NCBI RefSeq assembly: GCF_036388275.1
Contig: NZ_DASVSF010000108.1
Location: 37,583-101,582 of the forward strand
Direction: 5' to 3'
DNA from: Longimicrobium sp.
GTDB lineage: Bacteria; Gemmatimonadota; Gemmatimonadetes; Longimicrobiales; Longimicrobiaceae
DNA: 64,000 nt
The translations under genes and the position numbers were made by a program. Below, in pieces: positions 1 through 8,457 of the stretch (position 1 is the stretch's first letter; each line of letters opens with the position of its first letter). The notes under the pieces are model-generated. The model was not told the DNA's origin and ran no database searches. It saw only the letters and a list, made by a program, of their open reading frames with translations.

Positions 1-658
1 AGAAGCGCACATAGGCCACGGAATCGCGGCTCACGCCTTCCCGCGGCGCAGCGGGGCGGTGCACGCCCATGATGAACGAGCCATCTTTCAGCACCCCGAC
101 CAGCACGGCTCCGGGACCGACCGAACGGATCGAAACCGACCGGGCGACCCTGCCCTCCGGGCTGATGATCGTAAAGCGGCCGTTCCCGGCGTCGAGCACC
201 GCCAGCGAGTCACCGGGGAAAGAGACGAGCGCCTCGAGGCTGCGGAATTCTTCCGGTCCTCGGCCTGCGCGCCCCGCAGTGGCGAGCAGGCGTCCGCTCC
301 GATCGAAAACATGCACCTGGCTGGAGCCGCCGTTGCCGACCGCGATCTTGCCGTCAGCCAGGCGGATCGCCCCTGCAACACCGTGCAGCTGGTGCCCGGG
401 CTGATTCTCTGAGCCGATATCGACAACCGGCTCGCTTCCCACACTCCATTCTGCACCTTGCGGCCAGACGGCCGCGGCGTTTTCGACGATCGCCGGCTCA
501 CCTTGGCTTGGGCGAGCATCCCGCTCGGAACCGCAGGCGGCCAGCACGAACGAGAGCAGAATCGCCGTTCCAATGAGTTGGACGCGGTGGCAAGGTTGGG
601 CGCTGTGATCGCTAGACACGGGAGGGGAGGGCACTCGGATCAGGTGTAACGGGAGCAT
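1..658 (-). CDS. 6-bladed beta-propeller lipoprotein (3' end outside window)
   Basis: The minus-strand frame is open from about 658 to the window edge, so the C-terminus is missing. From the ATG at 658 the product has a hydrophobic segment ending in a lipobox (VLAAC), then propeller-like repeats: DGKIAVGNGGSSQVHVFDR, followed by GRAGRGPEEF and a later DAGNGRFTIISPEG blade. The GxGRGPxEF motif is typical of the 6-bladed beta-propeller lipoproteins of Gemmatimonadota and Bacteroidota. Role unknown; likely a lipid-anchored binding protein. Start uncertain: ATG 658 or GTG 623 both precede the signal segment, neither with a strong ribosome site. Confidence 0.75.
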   Translation of the reverse strand, partial: MLPLHLIRVPSPPVSSDHSAQPCHRVQLIGTAILLSFVLAACGSERDARPSQGEPAIVENAAAVWPQGAEWSVGSEPVVDIGSENQPGHQLHGVAGAIRLADGKIAVGNGGSSQVHVFDRSGRLLATAGRAGRGPEEFRSLEALVSFPGDSLAVLDAGNGRFTIISPEGRVARSVSIRSVGPGAVLVGVLKDGSFIMGVHRPAAPREGVSRDSVAYVRF

Positions 659-959
659 CCGAAGTGTATCGGCCTGGCTGAGTGCTGGCAAGGCAAAAAC
701 GACGATTCCGGGCGGCAAACGACGGGGGCGAAGAATTTGATGCCTCGCAACACTCGGCTAAAAGGACAAGCACTGTATCGATAGGGAAGCTGCTTGGGCA
801 GCCCCTCCAGACCTCCAAAGCGCTTTGTCGCTTGGCGGCCAGGACGGGATTGGCGGCGATGCAGTTGAAGGTTACGTTCCGAGGGGAATCCGACTAGTCT
901 TTCCCGGTCATGGCGGAATCAACCTCCTGTTCGGCCCAGGTTCTTTGCGAATCTCTCCA
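659..959. other. Gene-free stretch between divergent genes
   Basis: About 300 bases separate the divergent propeller and regulatory-domain genes. I see no convincing small gene, hairpin or repeat; presumably it holds both promoters. Confidence 0.5.
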
Positions 960-2003
960 ATGCTTCAACGACTGGTGTCCTGCTTCTGCCCTCGTGGCCG
1001 ATCCATCCTTCCCATCGCCATCGTGCTCACCATGGCGCTCGTTGCGCCGGCCACGAGCCAGGTTCAGGGCACGGTGATCGAGCCGTCCGGGCGACCTGTC
1101 TCCGGAGTGGTCGTCGAAGCGTGGGTTGGTGGCCAAACCGTGGAGAGCGTACAGACGGATGAGCAGGGGCGCTTCACCATCTCCGGCCGCGCCCAGGTTT
1201 CGGGGGCTGTTTTCCTGAGCTTCCGGGGGATGGGCTATCGCACCCGAACCATGGCGCTTCCCTCCCAGGATTCAAGGCTCCAGGTAGTATTGGAGGCGGC
1301 GCCCCTGGCGCTGGCTCCCGTGATCGTCTCTGCCGCGCCGCGCCGCCTCTGCCCCAACGTGGAAAATTCCCGGGCACGCATGCTTTGGGAGCGCATGCGC
1401 AGCCGCTATTGGCCGGAGCACGCGGATACGGTGTTCATCTTCGGCTTCCACGAGGTGCGCCGGGGGACAGGAACCAAGCAGGAGCTCGACCAGGCCGAAA
1501 CGGGACGGTCCAGCCGCGGCTGGACCACCAGCGCCCTGGTCACGGCCCCACCTTGGGCTATGGCGCGCTCTGGATATGCCACTCCCGCGGCTGGTGGGGC
1601 CGGTGAGCGGACGGCCTTCTGGAACTATCGAGCCCTGGACTTCGGCCAGATGCAGGACTTCACCGGCACGTACTTCGGGCAAGCTCATACCTTTGCCCTG
1701 CTGCAGGCCGGGCCGACCGAGATGATGATCAGCTTCTGCCCGCGAAGCCGGCAGCCACTGGTTGGGCAGATCGAGGGGGTTCTGAGATTATCGGGAGATA
1801 CGATCCTGGCGAACGCGCGCTGGGCGTTCCGCACTCCACGCCCGGATGAGGATGCGGGCGGCGAGGCGTCCTACTACCAACCCGAGTCAGCCACGGGACG
1901 AGCTCTGCTGGCTCACCAAACACGGTTCTGGAGGAAGACTACAGGGGGCCGCTACTACTTCGAGAGGCACGAGTTCGTCGATTGGCGTCGGTGGAGCCGA
2001 TAG
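960..2003 (+). CDS. Secreted carboxypeptidase-regulatory-like domain protein
   Basis: 347 residues. A signal peptide with hydrophobic core ILPIAIVLTMALVAPATS is followed by a beta-sandwich of the carboxypeptidase regulatory-like type (VQGTVIEPSGRPVSGVVVEA ... TDEQGRFTISG) at about 35-115, and then a unique C-terminal region of about 220 residues with no motif I recognise. The family is often fused to outer-membrane proteins; here there is no TonB-dependent barrel, so it is probably a secreted or surface protein. The frame is open upstream to a TTG at 825, but the ATG at 960 puts the signal peptide at the N-terminus. Function unknown. Confidence 0.75.
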   Translation: MLQRLVSCFCPRGRSILPIAIVLTMALVAPATSQVQGTVIEPSGRPVSGVVVEAWVGGQTVESVQTDEQGRFTISGRAQVSGAVFLSFRGMGYRTRTMALPSQDSRLQVVLEAAPLALAPVIVSAAPRRLCPNVENSRARMLWERMRSRYWPEHADTVFIFGFHEVRRGTGTKQELDQAETGRSSRGWTTSALVTAPPWAMARSGYATPAAGGAGERTAFWNYRALDFGQMQDFTGTYFGQAHTFALLQAGPTEMMISFCPRSRQPLVGQIEGVLRLSGDTILANARWAFRTPRPDEDAGGEASYYQPESATGRALLAHQTRFWRKTTGGRYYFERHEFVDWRRWSR

Positions 2004-2025
2004 GCGCCGCCCAAAGGGTGGAATG

Positions 2026-2685
2026 TCAGTTCACTCGCTGCTCTTTAGCAGCTTCGATCCGCTTGGCCAATTCAGCCACAGAAATGATTCCTGAAACCTT
2101 TACGCCGTTGATGAGGCTGGTCGGGGTCATTTCCATCCCGATGGCCCGCCCGTCCCGCCGGTCCGACTCGATCCGCGCGGCATGCGCCTTCGTTTTCATG
2201 CACCGGGCGAACCCGGTCTGATCAGGCACGCCAGCCCCGGTGGCAAACGCGACCCACGGAATCGTGCCAATGGAGTCCTGCCTGGCAAAAAGCAGGTCCC
2301 GGACTTGTTGATACCGTCCCTGTTCACGTGCGCATTCGGCTGTCATTGCCGCTTCGTACGAATGCGGGTAGCGATCGATGGGAAAGTGCCGGTGGGCGAT
2401 CGCCACGTCGTTGGGATAGAGTTCTCGAACGCGGTCGAGGGTGTCTGCGTACGCCCTACAGGCCGGGCACTGGAAGTCGGAGTATTCGATGATCGTCAGC
2501 GCCGCCGCGTGCGCTCCGACAGGCTCTCGGTCGTCCAGGTACCGCTGCCATCCTTCGATCAGAGTTCCGTCGGTAACGACCGTGTGGCTCTCGCGAGCGA
2601 ACTGGCGCCGCACGACGAGCCCGGTGGTCACAAGAGCTGCGCCGGCCATTACAACCACAGCAACGTTCAGAAGGCGCTCCCGCAT
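2026..2685 (-). CDS. DsbA-family thiol-disulfide oxidoreductase, membrane anchored
   Basis: 219 residues. An uncleaved-looking N-terminal membrane segment (about 7-26) is followed by a thioredoxin fold. EYSDFQCPAC places a CPAC redox pair at 73-76, and a cis-proline region reads MTPTSLINGVKVSG near the C-terminus. This architecture matches DsbA/DSBA-like thioredoxin proteins that make or isomerise disulfides outside the cytoplasm. It lies 150 bases downstream of a tiny secreted peptide with six cysteines on the same strand, which suggests a dedicated substrate. Converges with the 960-2003 gene, 22 bases apart. Confidence 0.85.
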   Translation of the reverse strand: MRERLLNVAVVVMAGAALVTTGLVVRRQFARESHTVVTDGTLIEGWQRYLDDREPVGAHAAALTIIEYSDFQCPACRAYADTLDRVRELYPNDVAIAHRHFPIDRYPHSYEAAMTAECAREQGRYQQVRDLLFARQDSIGTIPWVAFATGAGVPDQTGFARCMKTKAHAARIESDRRDGRAIGMEMTPTSLINGVKVSGIISVAELAKRIEAAKEQRVN

Positions 2686-2833
2686 GTTCCTGATCGAGGT
2701 GGAGTCGGCTGAATTGCCCTGGCGTTTCCGGTCGGATATCCAGCGCGCGTTGAGAGCGTCTCGCGCAAGACGATGCCACAGAGACTGTCGTCCTGCGCGA
2801 GCACCTTGCTAGATCAACAGTCGGATTTCACGC

Positions 2834-3019
2834 TCAGCCGCACTCGATTTTGTCCGAGCAGACCCTCGTGCCACCTACGTTATCGCACTTGCAGCCTTCG
2901 ATCACACGGCAGCCGTTCGGAACGGGGCTGCACGGCACCAGCTCGGTCTGCGCCCACAGGAGGGTGGACCCGCCAGCGACGGTCACGAGGGTACAGGCCA
3001 GGAGGAACAGCTTCTTCAT
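2834..3019 (-). CDS. Small secreted cysteine-rich peptide
   Basis: 61 residues. MKKLFLLACTLVTVAGGSTL is a clear signal peptide, with likely cleavage after LLWAQ. The mature part of about 37 residues has six cysteines (30, 37, 43, 45, 54, 60). The frame is open further upstream, but the ATG at 3019 starts exactly at a basic n-region. It lies just upstream of, and co-directional with, the DsbA-like gene, so its cysteines may be oxidised by that enzyme. I do not recognise the family; it superficially recalls short exported Cys-rich peptides found near beta-propeller lipoproteins in Bacteroidota. Confidence 0.6.
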   Translation of the reverse strand: MKKLFLLACTLVTVAGGSTLLWAQTELVPCSPVPNGCRVIEGCKCDNVGGTRVCSDKIECG

Positions 3020-3212
3020 GGTGGGCTCCACAGAAGGGTGAGGAAGACGTACCAGCAGGTGTCGGAAAGGGTAACGGATACGGCTGAGGCAGGCAAGCGG
3101 CGCGGCGAACTCTTTCAGACGCACTTGATTTGCGGTGCGACTGGAGCGGGACTCCTCCCATCGGCGCGTGATGGCCGCGGATCGGCCGCGCTTGGCTGCC
3201 AGCCACCACGAA

Positions 3213-3243
3213 GCGGCGCGGCCCCGCCCAGGAGCCGCGCCGC
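3213..3243. repeat. GC-rich hairpin, copy 1 of 3
   Basis: Arms GCGGCGCGGC (3213-3222) and GCCGCGCCGC (3234-3243) form a 10-bp perfect stem. The same stem occurs at 7116-7146 and 10997-11027. Here it lies just 3' of a broken copy of the small gene found intact at 7167-7337, so this is the old terminator of that copy, without a clear U-tract. Confidence 0.7.
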
Positions 3244-3262
3244 TTACGTTGATGCTTCCTGC

Positions 3263-3391
3263 TTACGCGGCGAGCCGCCGCACCACCTCCACAGCGCCCC
3301 GCTTGTACACCGTCACGTAGACCAGCTTCCCCTCCGGATCGATCACCATCCAGTAGCGGCCCCAGCGAGCCTGCGCCTTACCTGGCGGCGA
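3263..3391 (-). pseudogene. Truncated copy of the 56-residue small gene
   Basis: Reading the minus strand gives RYWMVIDPEGKLVYVTVYKR and GAVEVVRRLAA before a TAA, nearly identical to the last 34 residues of the intact gene at 7167-7337. Upstream the homology stops, no start codon is present and a TAG interrupts the frame near 3391. The 3' flank, including the GC hairpin, is conserved too, so a block of gene end plus terminator was copied. Confidence 0.7.
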
Positions 3392-3649
3392 CTAGCTCGA
3401 TTGCGGCGGTAGCGCGAACGTCCGGCGATTTTGCGGAAGGGCCTTGGCAGCCGCGGCGCTCTTACGCGGCAGTGGAGGCTGCGCGATGAGTCGCCGGGGA
3501 CGGTCGATGTTATGGCGCCGACCGGCCCATTCTACAAATGTGGCGATTTAGGTGCGTGCTCCTTAGTTTTCCTCCCCCTGCCTCGGACAACCAAGTTCAT
3601 CCGTACCCGCCGGGACAACGCTTTAGTGAATACGTGCTTTCCAAAATCG

Positions 3650-5569
3650 ATGTTCCTTAACTCTGCAACTGGTGAGCTACCCGTGCACGACATCGGAACC
3701 GACAAGAGCACACCCGCCGCCAGGCGGGGCCGCAGAGCCCGGGGCCTCACTGAGGCAGCCCAGCCGCCGAAAGCCGGAAGCGATACGGCCAGCGGCAGCC
3801 GAAGGGACAGGACTTCATCATGGTTTGCGTCATTGATCACGGCCGTTGTTGTCCTCGGCGGTTGCGATGCATTCCCGCCAACGGCGGCGGATTCGCCCCG
3901 CATCGTGCCCGTTGGAGAGCCCGTGGAATTTTCCAGTCCCGTGGACCCGACTGGCTTCTCCGCGAGCGGAACCATTGCTACGGCACCTGACAATGGAGAT
4001 GCCACGATGGGCCAGCTAAGCTGGCGAGACATCGGGGTTGCATTCGGGCAGGAAATGTGGATTCGGGTCCGCACGACGGGGCAGGTTTCGTGGTCACCAT
4101 TGTACGACAACTTCAGGGACTGCGGAGGCGCGTTCTGCACCGGTGGTGATGCCGGCCCTGCGTTTGGAACGGGCTCGGCTGGTGGGGCCGGCATAGGCCA
4201 GTTCGGCGCGTTGCGAGTACACGTTCGTGCAGTTGGGCCTGATGGGGGCGGCTCTTCATGGTCGCCGCTCGTCACACCGGATGGACAGTTGGAGGCGGTG
4301 ATGCATGTTCGCCCCGGTTGGAAGTTGCAGGCGATGCGCGACGGCATGCCCGGCCAGCCGAACTGTCTGGCATGCCCCGACCCCTACCAGAGGGGCCGGA
4401 TGGCGGGGTACTCGATCAGCGGCGAAACCCGAATCCTTGCTGAGAAGGTAACGCTCATCCAGGTGGAGGCGCGTGAAAGCGTCGTGGCACCGGGACAGCC
4501 GGTCACGTTCGACGTCGTCACGTATCCGGGCACGGCAGAACTCGTCTGGAGATTTCTGCGAGAGGACGTGAACGAATGGGTGTACCCTGACGAGTGCCGT
4601 CGAATGACGGCCAGCTGCACGTTTGTGCCGCCGAGCGGCGGAAGAATGCAGGTCTATGGACGGTGGTACCTGCTCCGCGAGGATTACTACGCGACCAGCA
4701 ATTCGATTACGGTACGTGAGGCTGCGCTGTCGCTGGAGTGCACCCCTAACCCGGTGACACGGGGGAATGAGATGAACTGCACCGCGAAGCCAGAACCTGT
4801 GACGGCCCAGCTCACGAACGTACGGTGGACCTTCATTGATACAGCCGGGAACAACATCCCCGGTCCTAATGGGGACCGCGTGACTTGGGGCGGTATCATG
4901 GTGGTCGGCGGGACCATGCACGTGTCGGCCGAAGTCAATGGCGTGCCACTCGGCGCCGAGCCAGTTGAGGTGAGAGTTGAACGCCGAGCCGATTGGCGAG
5001 TTTCGTTCCCTGCGATGCCGGAGCCGGAGCCGAGTTCAGCGCTCCCGTATCCGCCCGTCACGACTCCTGGCGGTGCGGTTGGAGAGGGCGTGTTTGGGCA
5101 ATATGTTTACTCATACGGGTTTCCAGCGGGCCCTCTCGGGGGCGGAACCGGTCCGAATCGGAACTGGTACTACTTGAGGGCACCGCTGGAGATCAATGAA
5201 CCGCACATCCTCATCAACCCAGGCCTCTACCCAGATGATCCATTCTTCCGTGCGCAGCGGGGTGGCTTGGACCAAGATGGCTACAGGCGCTGTGATGCGG
5301 CTTTCATGAGATCGGCATTCGCGTCGGTTGTGGCACATGAACGTGGGCACCATCAGATTGCTGCCGAGTTCTTCGGAACCGCTGGCTCTGAGATGCTGGA
5401 GGCCGCTACGGTCTACTCGCCGCCGACTCAGGACGCAGGAGAAGTGACGGACATTCTACTCGCCCCGACGATCACGGCCTTGGAGGGTCGGCAGTCTGGA
5501 TTCGATGACAAGAACAAGCTGATGCTTACGTGCAAGCTGCAGCCCTCCCGAACCACAGGCGACCGATGA
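3650..5569 (+). CDS. Large lipoprotein with HExxH metallopeptidase-like signature
   Basis: About 639 residues from ATG 3650. A lipobox VLGGC lies at residue 72, after a hydrophobic segment; the 60-residue n-region is long, so the true start may differ (the frame is open from 3431). Ig-like or beta-rich segments with paired cysteines fill the middle. Near the C-terminus AHERGHHQIAAEFFG carries an HExxH zinc-binding signature (about 563-567), placing this among possible zinc proteases, though no third ligand is obvious. Its stop overlaps the next start by ATGA, so the two are translationally coupled. The family is not recognised. Confidence 0.6.
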   Translation: MFLNSATGELPVHDIGTDKSTPAARRGRRARGLTEAAQPPKAGSDTASGSRRDRTSSWFASLITAVVVLGGCDAFPPTAADSPRIVPVGEPVEFSSPVDPTGFSASGTIATAPDNGDATMGQLSWRDIGVAFGQEMWIRVRTTGQVSWSPLYDNFRDCGGAFCTGGDAGPAFGTGSAGGAGIGQFGALRVHVRAVGPDGGGSSWSPLVTPDGQLEAVMHVRPGWKLQAMRDGMPGQPNCLACPDPYQRGRMAGYSISGETRILAEKVTLIQVEARESVVAPGQPVTFDVVTYPGTAELVWRFLREDVNEWVYPDECRRMTASCTFVPPSGGRMQVYGRWYLLREDYYATSNSITVREAALSLECTPNPVTRGNEMNCTAKPEPVTAQLTNVRWTFIDTAGNNIPGPNGDRVTWGGIMVVGGTMHVSAEVNGVPLGAEPVEVRVERRADWRVSFPAMPEPEPSSALPYPPVTTPGGAVGEGVFGQYVYSYGFPAGPLGGGTGPNRNWYYLRAPLEINEPHILINPGLYPDDPFFRAQRGGLDQDGYRRCDAAFMRSAFASVVAHERGHHQIAAEFFGTAGSEMLEAATVYSPPTQDAGEVTDILLAPTITALEGRQSGFDDKNKLMLTCKLQPSRTTGDR

Positions 5570-6183
5570 AGAGATTCCTGTTCGTGGCGGCCGCGACGGT
5601 GCTCGCGGCTGGTACTCTTGACGGTCAGGCTACCCCTGACTCGGTGAAGCATCGGAACGACTGCCGGTTAGCGCGGCAGGTAGTCGTTACTGGCCACCCT
5701 GTGCCCCATCTCCGCTGGGCACTTGGTTATCTCGCGGGGTGCGGTGCCGGAGAGCAAGGAGCGGCCGTAGCCCAAGCCGTCCGTCGGCTTCGTGCGGAGA
5801 CCGACACGTCTGTTCTGCGACCCTACTGGTCCGTCACGGGCTACCTGCTGGATCGGCGACTCTTCGAAGCAGCCGAAGAGATCGCGATCGATCGGTCGGC
5901 CAGTACGCAGGCGCGTGTTTTCGCGACATCAGCCCTCATTAGCGTGGTGCGACCGGGGTTCATCTCCGATTACAGCCAATTGGTGGGTGGCTTCAGGCCG
6001 GACGGCCTTGTTGCAGGGGGGTGCTGGAGCGTTGCCTCGGGGAAATTCCAAAGGACAGACACGCCGCTACCCGTCGATTACCAGGAACGAATCGCCGCCG
6101 TCCGGCAGCGTCTCCGAGGGGATCCCACTGAGCCTCTCGACGTTCGCACAGCCGCCACATGTCTCCTGCCAAGGAGGAGGTAG
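5566..6183 (+). CDS. Secreted protein of unknown function, coupled to HERGH lipoprotein
   Basis: 205 residues. MKRFLFVAAATVLAAG begins a standard signal peptide, cleaved near LDGQA. The mature part is alpha-helical in appearance, with four scattered cysteines and short repeats resembling HEAT or tetratricopeptide helices. The ATG at 5566 overlaps the TGA of the preceding gene (ATGA); an upstream in-frame ATG at 5530 would place the signal peptide internally, so 5566 is preferred. Coupling suggests the two products work together at the cell envelope. No family recognised. Confidence 0.65.
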   Translation: MKRFLFVAAATVLAAGTLDGQATPDSVKHRNDCRLARQVVVTGHPVPHLRWALGYLAGCGAGEQGAAVAQAVRRLRAETDTSVLRPYWSVTGYLLDRRLFEAAEEIAIDRSASTQARVFATSALISVVRPGFISDYSQLVGGFRPDGLVAGGCWSVASGKFQRTDTPLPVDYQERIAAVRQRLRGDPTEPLDVRTAATCLLPRRR

Positions 6184-6344
6184 GGCGAGATAGCAAGGGC
6201 CGCCGCCGTATTTGATCCGATCATCCCCGCCGGCCGCGTGCTGAACGAGCTTGTGTACCGGCGGACGCCAGGGAAGCCGCGCATGCCACCGGTAAAGTGG
6301 CTCCCTTCCAGCAGGCTACGCCGCTTACGTTGAAGCTCACTTGG

Positions 6345-6390
6345 CTACGCCGCGAGCCCCCGCACCACCTCGACCGCGCCCCGCTTGATA
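6345..6390 (-). pseudogene. Short 3' remnant of the 56-residue small gene
   Basis: The minus strand reads KRGAVEVVRGLAA before TAG, matching the last 13 residues of the gene at 7167-7337 with one change. The bases just 3' of it (GCTTACGTTGAAGCTCA) are conserved as well. It sits in the otherwise empty 6184-6570 stretch and is the most decayed of three copies. Confidence 0.65.
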
Positions 6391-6570
6391 GGTGGGCTGC
6401 CGCGCGGCGTTGCGCGTCTCGGCAGGTATCGGCAACATAAGGATCGCGAGCCCGCGTCCGCGTTGCGAGGACACCGCCAGCGTGCCCGCTTCACTTCCGC
6501 GCTCGGCTTCGTTTCCGTCGACACGCAAACCGCGCGGGCTTACATACTACGACGAGTATCCCTGCTCGAG

Positions 6571-7071
6571 ATGAGCTTACCATCCGCGGCGCATCTCGCC
6601 TTCTGGAACGATCCCGACGAGCTGTTGCAGGCGCTGTATCGGTTGGGCCGCGAGCCCGTGCCGGAGTTGCGCGAAGCCCTACGCCAACTGCTGGACCACG
6701 CCGATCCCGATATCCGCGAAGAGGCAATCCGGGTGCTCGCCACACGCTGGAAGGACGAATCTGCACGGCTGCGGGCTTTCGACATGCTGCGCAACGATCC
6801 CACTCCTATGGTGCGGAGCGCTGCGGCATTCGCCATCGGCGGAACGTCGACCAGCGCATCGCGCAATCGCGATACGCGGTTGCTGCTATCAGTACTCCGC
6901 GACGTAGCGCAACCGATGGACGTCAGGCGTGCAGCATACGACGCGCTCATCATCGCGCACCGCAAAGGTGCCGGGGAAAAAAGTTGGCCGTTTCCAAGCC
7001 ATAGATCTGAGTTCGACCCTGTTCGCAGCGTCGATTGGGAGTGGCTGAGGTCGCTGGAGGAGGCCGGCTGA
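6571..7071 (+). CDS. HEAT-repeat-like protein
   Basis: 166 residues from the ATG at 6571, which starts the helical part. Repeated helix pairs such as DPDIREEAIRVLATRW and DPTPMVRSAAAFAIGG are typical of HEAT/PBS-lyase-type repeats, which act as protein-binding scaffolds. No signal peptide, so probably cytoplasmic. The frame is open to 6385, but that part is arginine-rich low-complexity sequence and overlaps the small-gene remnant. Partner unknown. Confidence 0.6.
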   Translation: MSLPSAAHLAFWNDPDELLQALYRLGREPVPELREALRQLLDHADPDIREEAIRVLATRWKDESARLRAFDMLRNDPTPMVRSAAAFAIGGTSTSASRNRDTRLLLSVLRDVAQPMDVRRAAYDALIIAHRKGAGEKSWPFPSHRSEFDPVRSVDWEWLRSLEEAG

Positions 7072-7115
7072 CGGCACGGCGGGTGAGCAGGGTCACGGGA
7101 CCAACCTGAATAAAA

Positions 7116-7146
7116 GCGGCGCGGCCCCGTTCAGGAGCCGCGCCGC
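7116..7146 (-). terminator. Rho-independent terminator of the 56-residue gene (hairpin copy 2)
   Basis: On the minus strand GCGGCGCGGC, an 11-base loop, and GCCGCGCCGC are followed by TTTTATT, a textbook intrinsic terminator starting 20 bases after the stop of the small gene at 7167. Confidence 0.85.
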
Positions 7147-7166
7147 TTACGTTGAAGCTCATCTGC

Positions 7167-7337
7167 CTACGCGGCGAGCCGCCGCACCACCTCCACCGCG
7201 CCCCGCTTGTACACCGTCACGCACACCAGCTTCCCCTCCGGGTCGACCACCATCCAGTAGCGGCTCCCGTCGTACTTCGCGACCACGAATCCGCTCGGCT
7301 TGGGGTCCGCGGGTGGGGCTGCGGGCAATCTGGGCAT
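7167..7337 (-). CDS. Small conserved protein (56 residues), founder of a dispersed family
   Basis: MPRLPAAPPADPKPSGFVVA begins a proline-rich head, followed by a compact beta-like body (YWMVVDPEGKLVCVTVYKRG) and basic tail EVVRRLAA. A strong ribosome site (GGAGGTGCACG then ATG) fixes the start and a true terminator follows, so it is expressed. Truncated copies of its 3' end lie at 3263-3391 and 6345-6390. No known domain. It is divergent from the HTH gene at 7528. Confidence 0.7.
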   Translation of the reverse strand: MPRLPAAPPADPKPSGFVVAKYDGSRYWMVVDPEGKLVCVTVYKRGAVEVVRRLAA

Positions 7338-7458
7338 CGTGCACCTCCAATGGGCTTGACCCTCGGCGCCCGGCAGGGCTACTCTTGGTGAGCGGGCGGC
7401 CTTCGGGTCGGTTCGCGGTAAGGCTGTCGGCCGTCTCTTGGCGGGGATACCGGCAGCC

Positions 7459-7486
7459 TTGCTTTTCGCCCTGCTGTCTATATCAT
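7459..7486 (+). promoter_or_regulatory. Promoter of small HTH gene
   Basis: TTGCTT (7459-7464), a 16-base spacer and TATCAT (7481-7486) resemble a housekeeping promoter in an unusually AT-rich patch. Confidence 0.45.
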
Positions 7487-7502
7487 AATCGACAGACCGA
7501 CG

Positions 7503-7526
7503 TTTGTCAACCTCTGCATCGACAAA
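7503..7526. promoter_or_regulatory. Operator-like inverted repeat before HTH gene
   Basis: TTTGTC (7503-7508) and GACAAA (7521-7526) are perfect inverted arms with a 12-base spacer, ending one base before the ATG at 7528. This is the usual position for an autorepressor site of a small HTH protein. Confidence 0.45.
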
Positions 7527-7527
7527 A

Positions 7528-7761
7528 ATGGACTTCAAAACGGCTACGGACCGGGTCGCCGGCTGCATCAGCCACGCCGAGATCGCAGAAGCAGCAGGGG
7601 TCTCAATTCAGACGATCAGGCAGGCCCGGATGGATCCGGGCTCAGCCAGCTATAGAAACCCGCCCGCAGGGTGGCAGGCCGTCCTTGTGGCGTTAGCACG
7701 CAAGCGATCCGAGGACTTAGCCGATTTCGCTAAACAGCTACACGCTAGTTCTCTGCAGTGA
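7528..7761 (+). CDS. Small helix-turn-helix protein (Cro/XRE-like)
   Basis: 77 residues from ATG 7528 (a TTG at 7504 is possible). HAEIAEAAGVSIQTIRQARM reads as a helix-turn-helix of the Cro/C1 type, followed by a short helical tail. It converges with the HEPN gene, three bases apart, so it borders the methyltransferase-DUF262-HEPN cassette and could regulate it, like the controller proteins of restriction systems. An inverted repeat overlaps its own leader. Confidence 0.6.
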   Translation: MDFKTATDRVAGCISHAEIAEAAGVSIQTIRQARMDPGSASYRNPPAGWQAVLVALARKRSEDLADFAKQLHASSLQ

Positions 7762-7763
7762 CC

Positions 7764-8456
7764 TCATGCGGCAGCCTTGAGGTATTTACGATGGGAGAGT
7801 GCGTCTGTCAGCCCTATCATTATCCTCGTTTGGACACGCAACGTGAGTGCCTCTAGGGCATCGAGCTCATCCTGATCGATCCCACCGCGTTCAGCTCCGT
7901 GCGCGATGTTGTTACGTGTCCCCAGCAGCCGGCTTATTGCTCCCTCGTCCGCCGCGAACTGATCGTGGGCAAGGCCAAGGCGAAATAAAATCTTTCTAAG
8001 AACGATGGGTTTCAGGTTGGATTCCATATCTATCACCTCGTCTACATTCAAGGAGACGGTGGTGCTGTTGACGTCCGCGATCCCCTCAATAAACTCCACC
8101 TGTCGGGCAAAGCGGTGCAGGGGTGCGTCATCTGGCGCCGCCCGTCGGAAAATATCTGCCTTCTTATTTGGATCGGACAGTGCCTTGAAAACCCTATCGA
8201 GAGAGGCAGCGACTAGGAACGGGCTCGCATCCTCACATCGGATCTTCTGCTCGTTGACAGCGTTAGCATACGTCCCAAATGCGGTTTTGCAGAAGCCCTC
8301 GAAGTGCGAGTACAACACGAGAATAATAGCCTTACGATAGCGGAGTCTGTCCGACTCCACTGGAATATTGCTCAGTTGATTTCGAAGGAGCCGTAGCTCA
8401 TCCAAGCGCCAAGCGAGGTCTCCTTCCAACTGAGCACGAAAGTCAGCAGAATTCAT
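7764..8456 (-). CDS. MAE_28990/MAE_18760-like HEPN nuclease
   Basis: 230 residues, helical. LYSHFEGFCK (48-57) and the C-terminal RNNIAHG (R181, H186), an Rx4H motif, match the HEPN fold in the MAE_28990/MAE_18760 group; HEPN proteins with this motif are often RNases in defence or toxin systems. Its ATG lies one base after the DUF262 stop, so it is the last gene of a tight operon. No HNH or other nuclease motif occurs elsewhere in the cassette, so this is the likely effector. Family call from motif memory; activity is inferred. Confidence 0.75.
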   Translation of the reverse strand: MNSADFRAQLEGDLAWRLDELRLLRNQLSNIPVESDRLRYRKAIILVLYSHFEGFCKTAFGTYANAVNEQKIRCEDASPFLVAASLDRVFKALSDPNKKADIFRRAAPDDAPLHRFARQVEFIEGIADVNSTTVSLNVDEVIDMESNLKPIVLRKILFRLGLAHDQFAADEGAISRLLGTRNNIAHGAERGGIDQDELDALEALTLRVQTRIMIGLTDALSHRKYLKAAA

Positions 8457-8457
8457 A

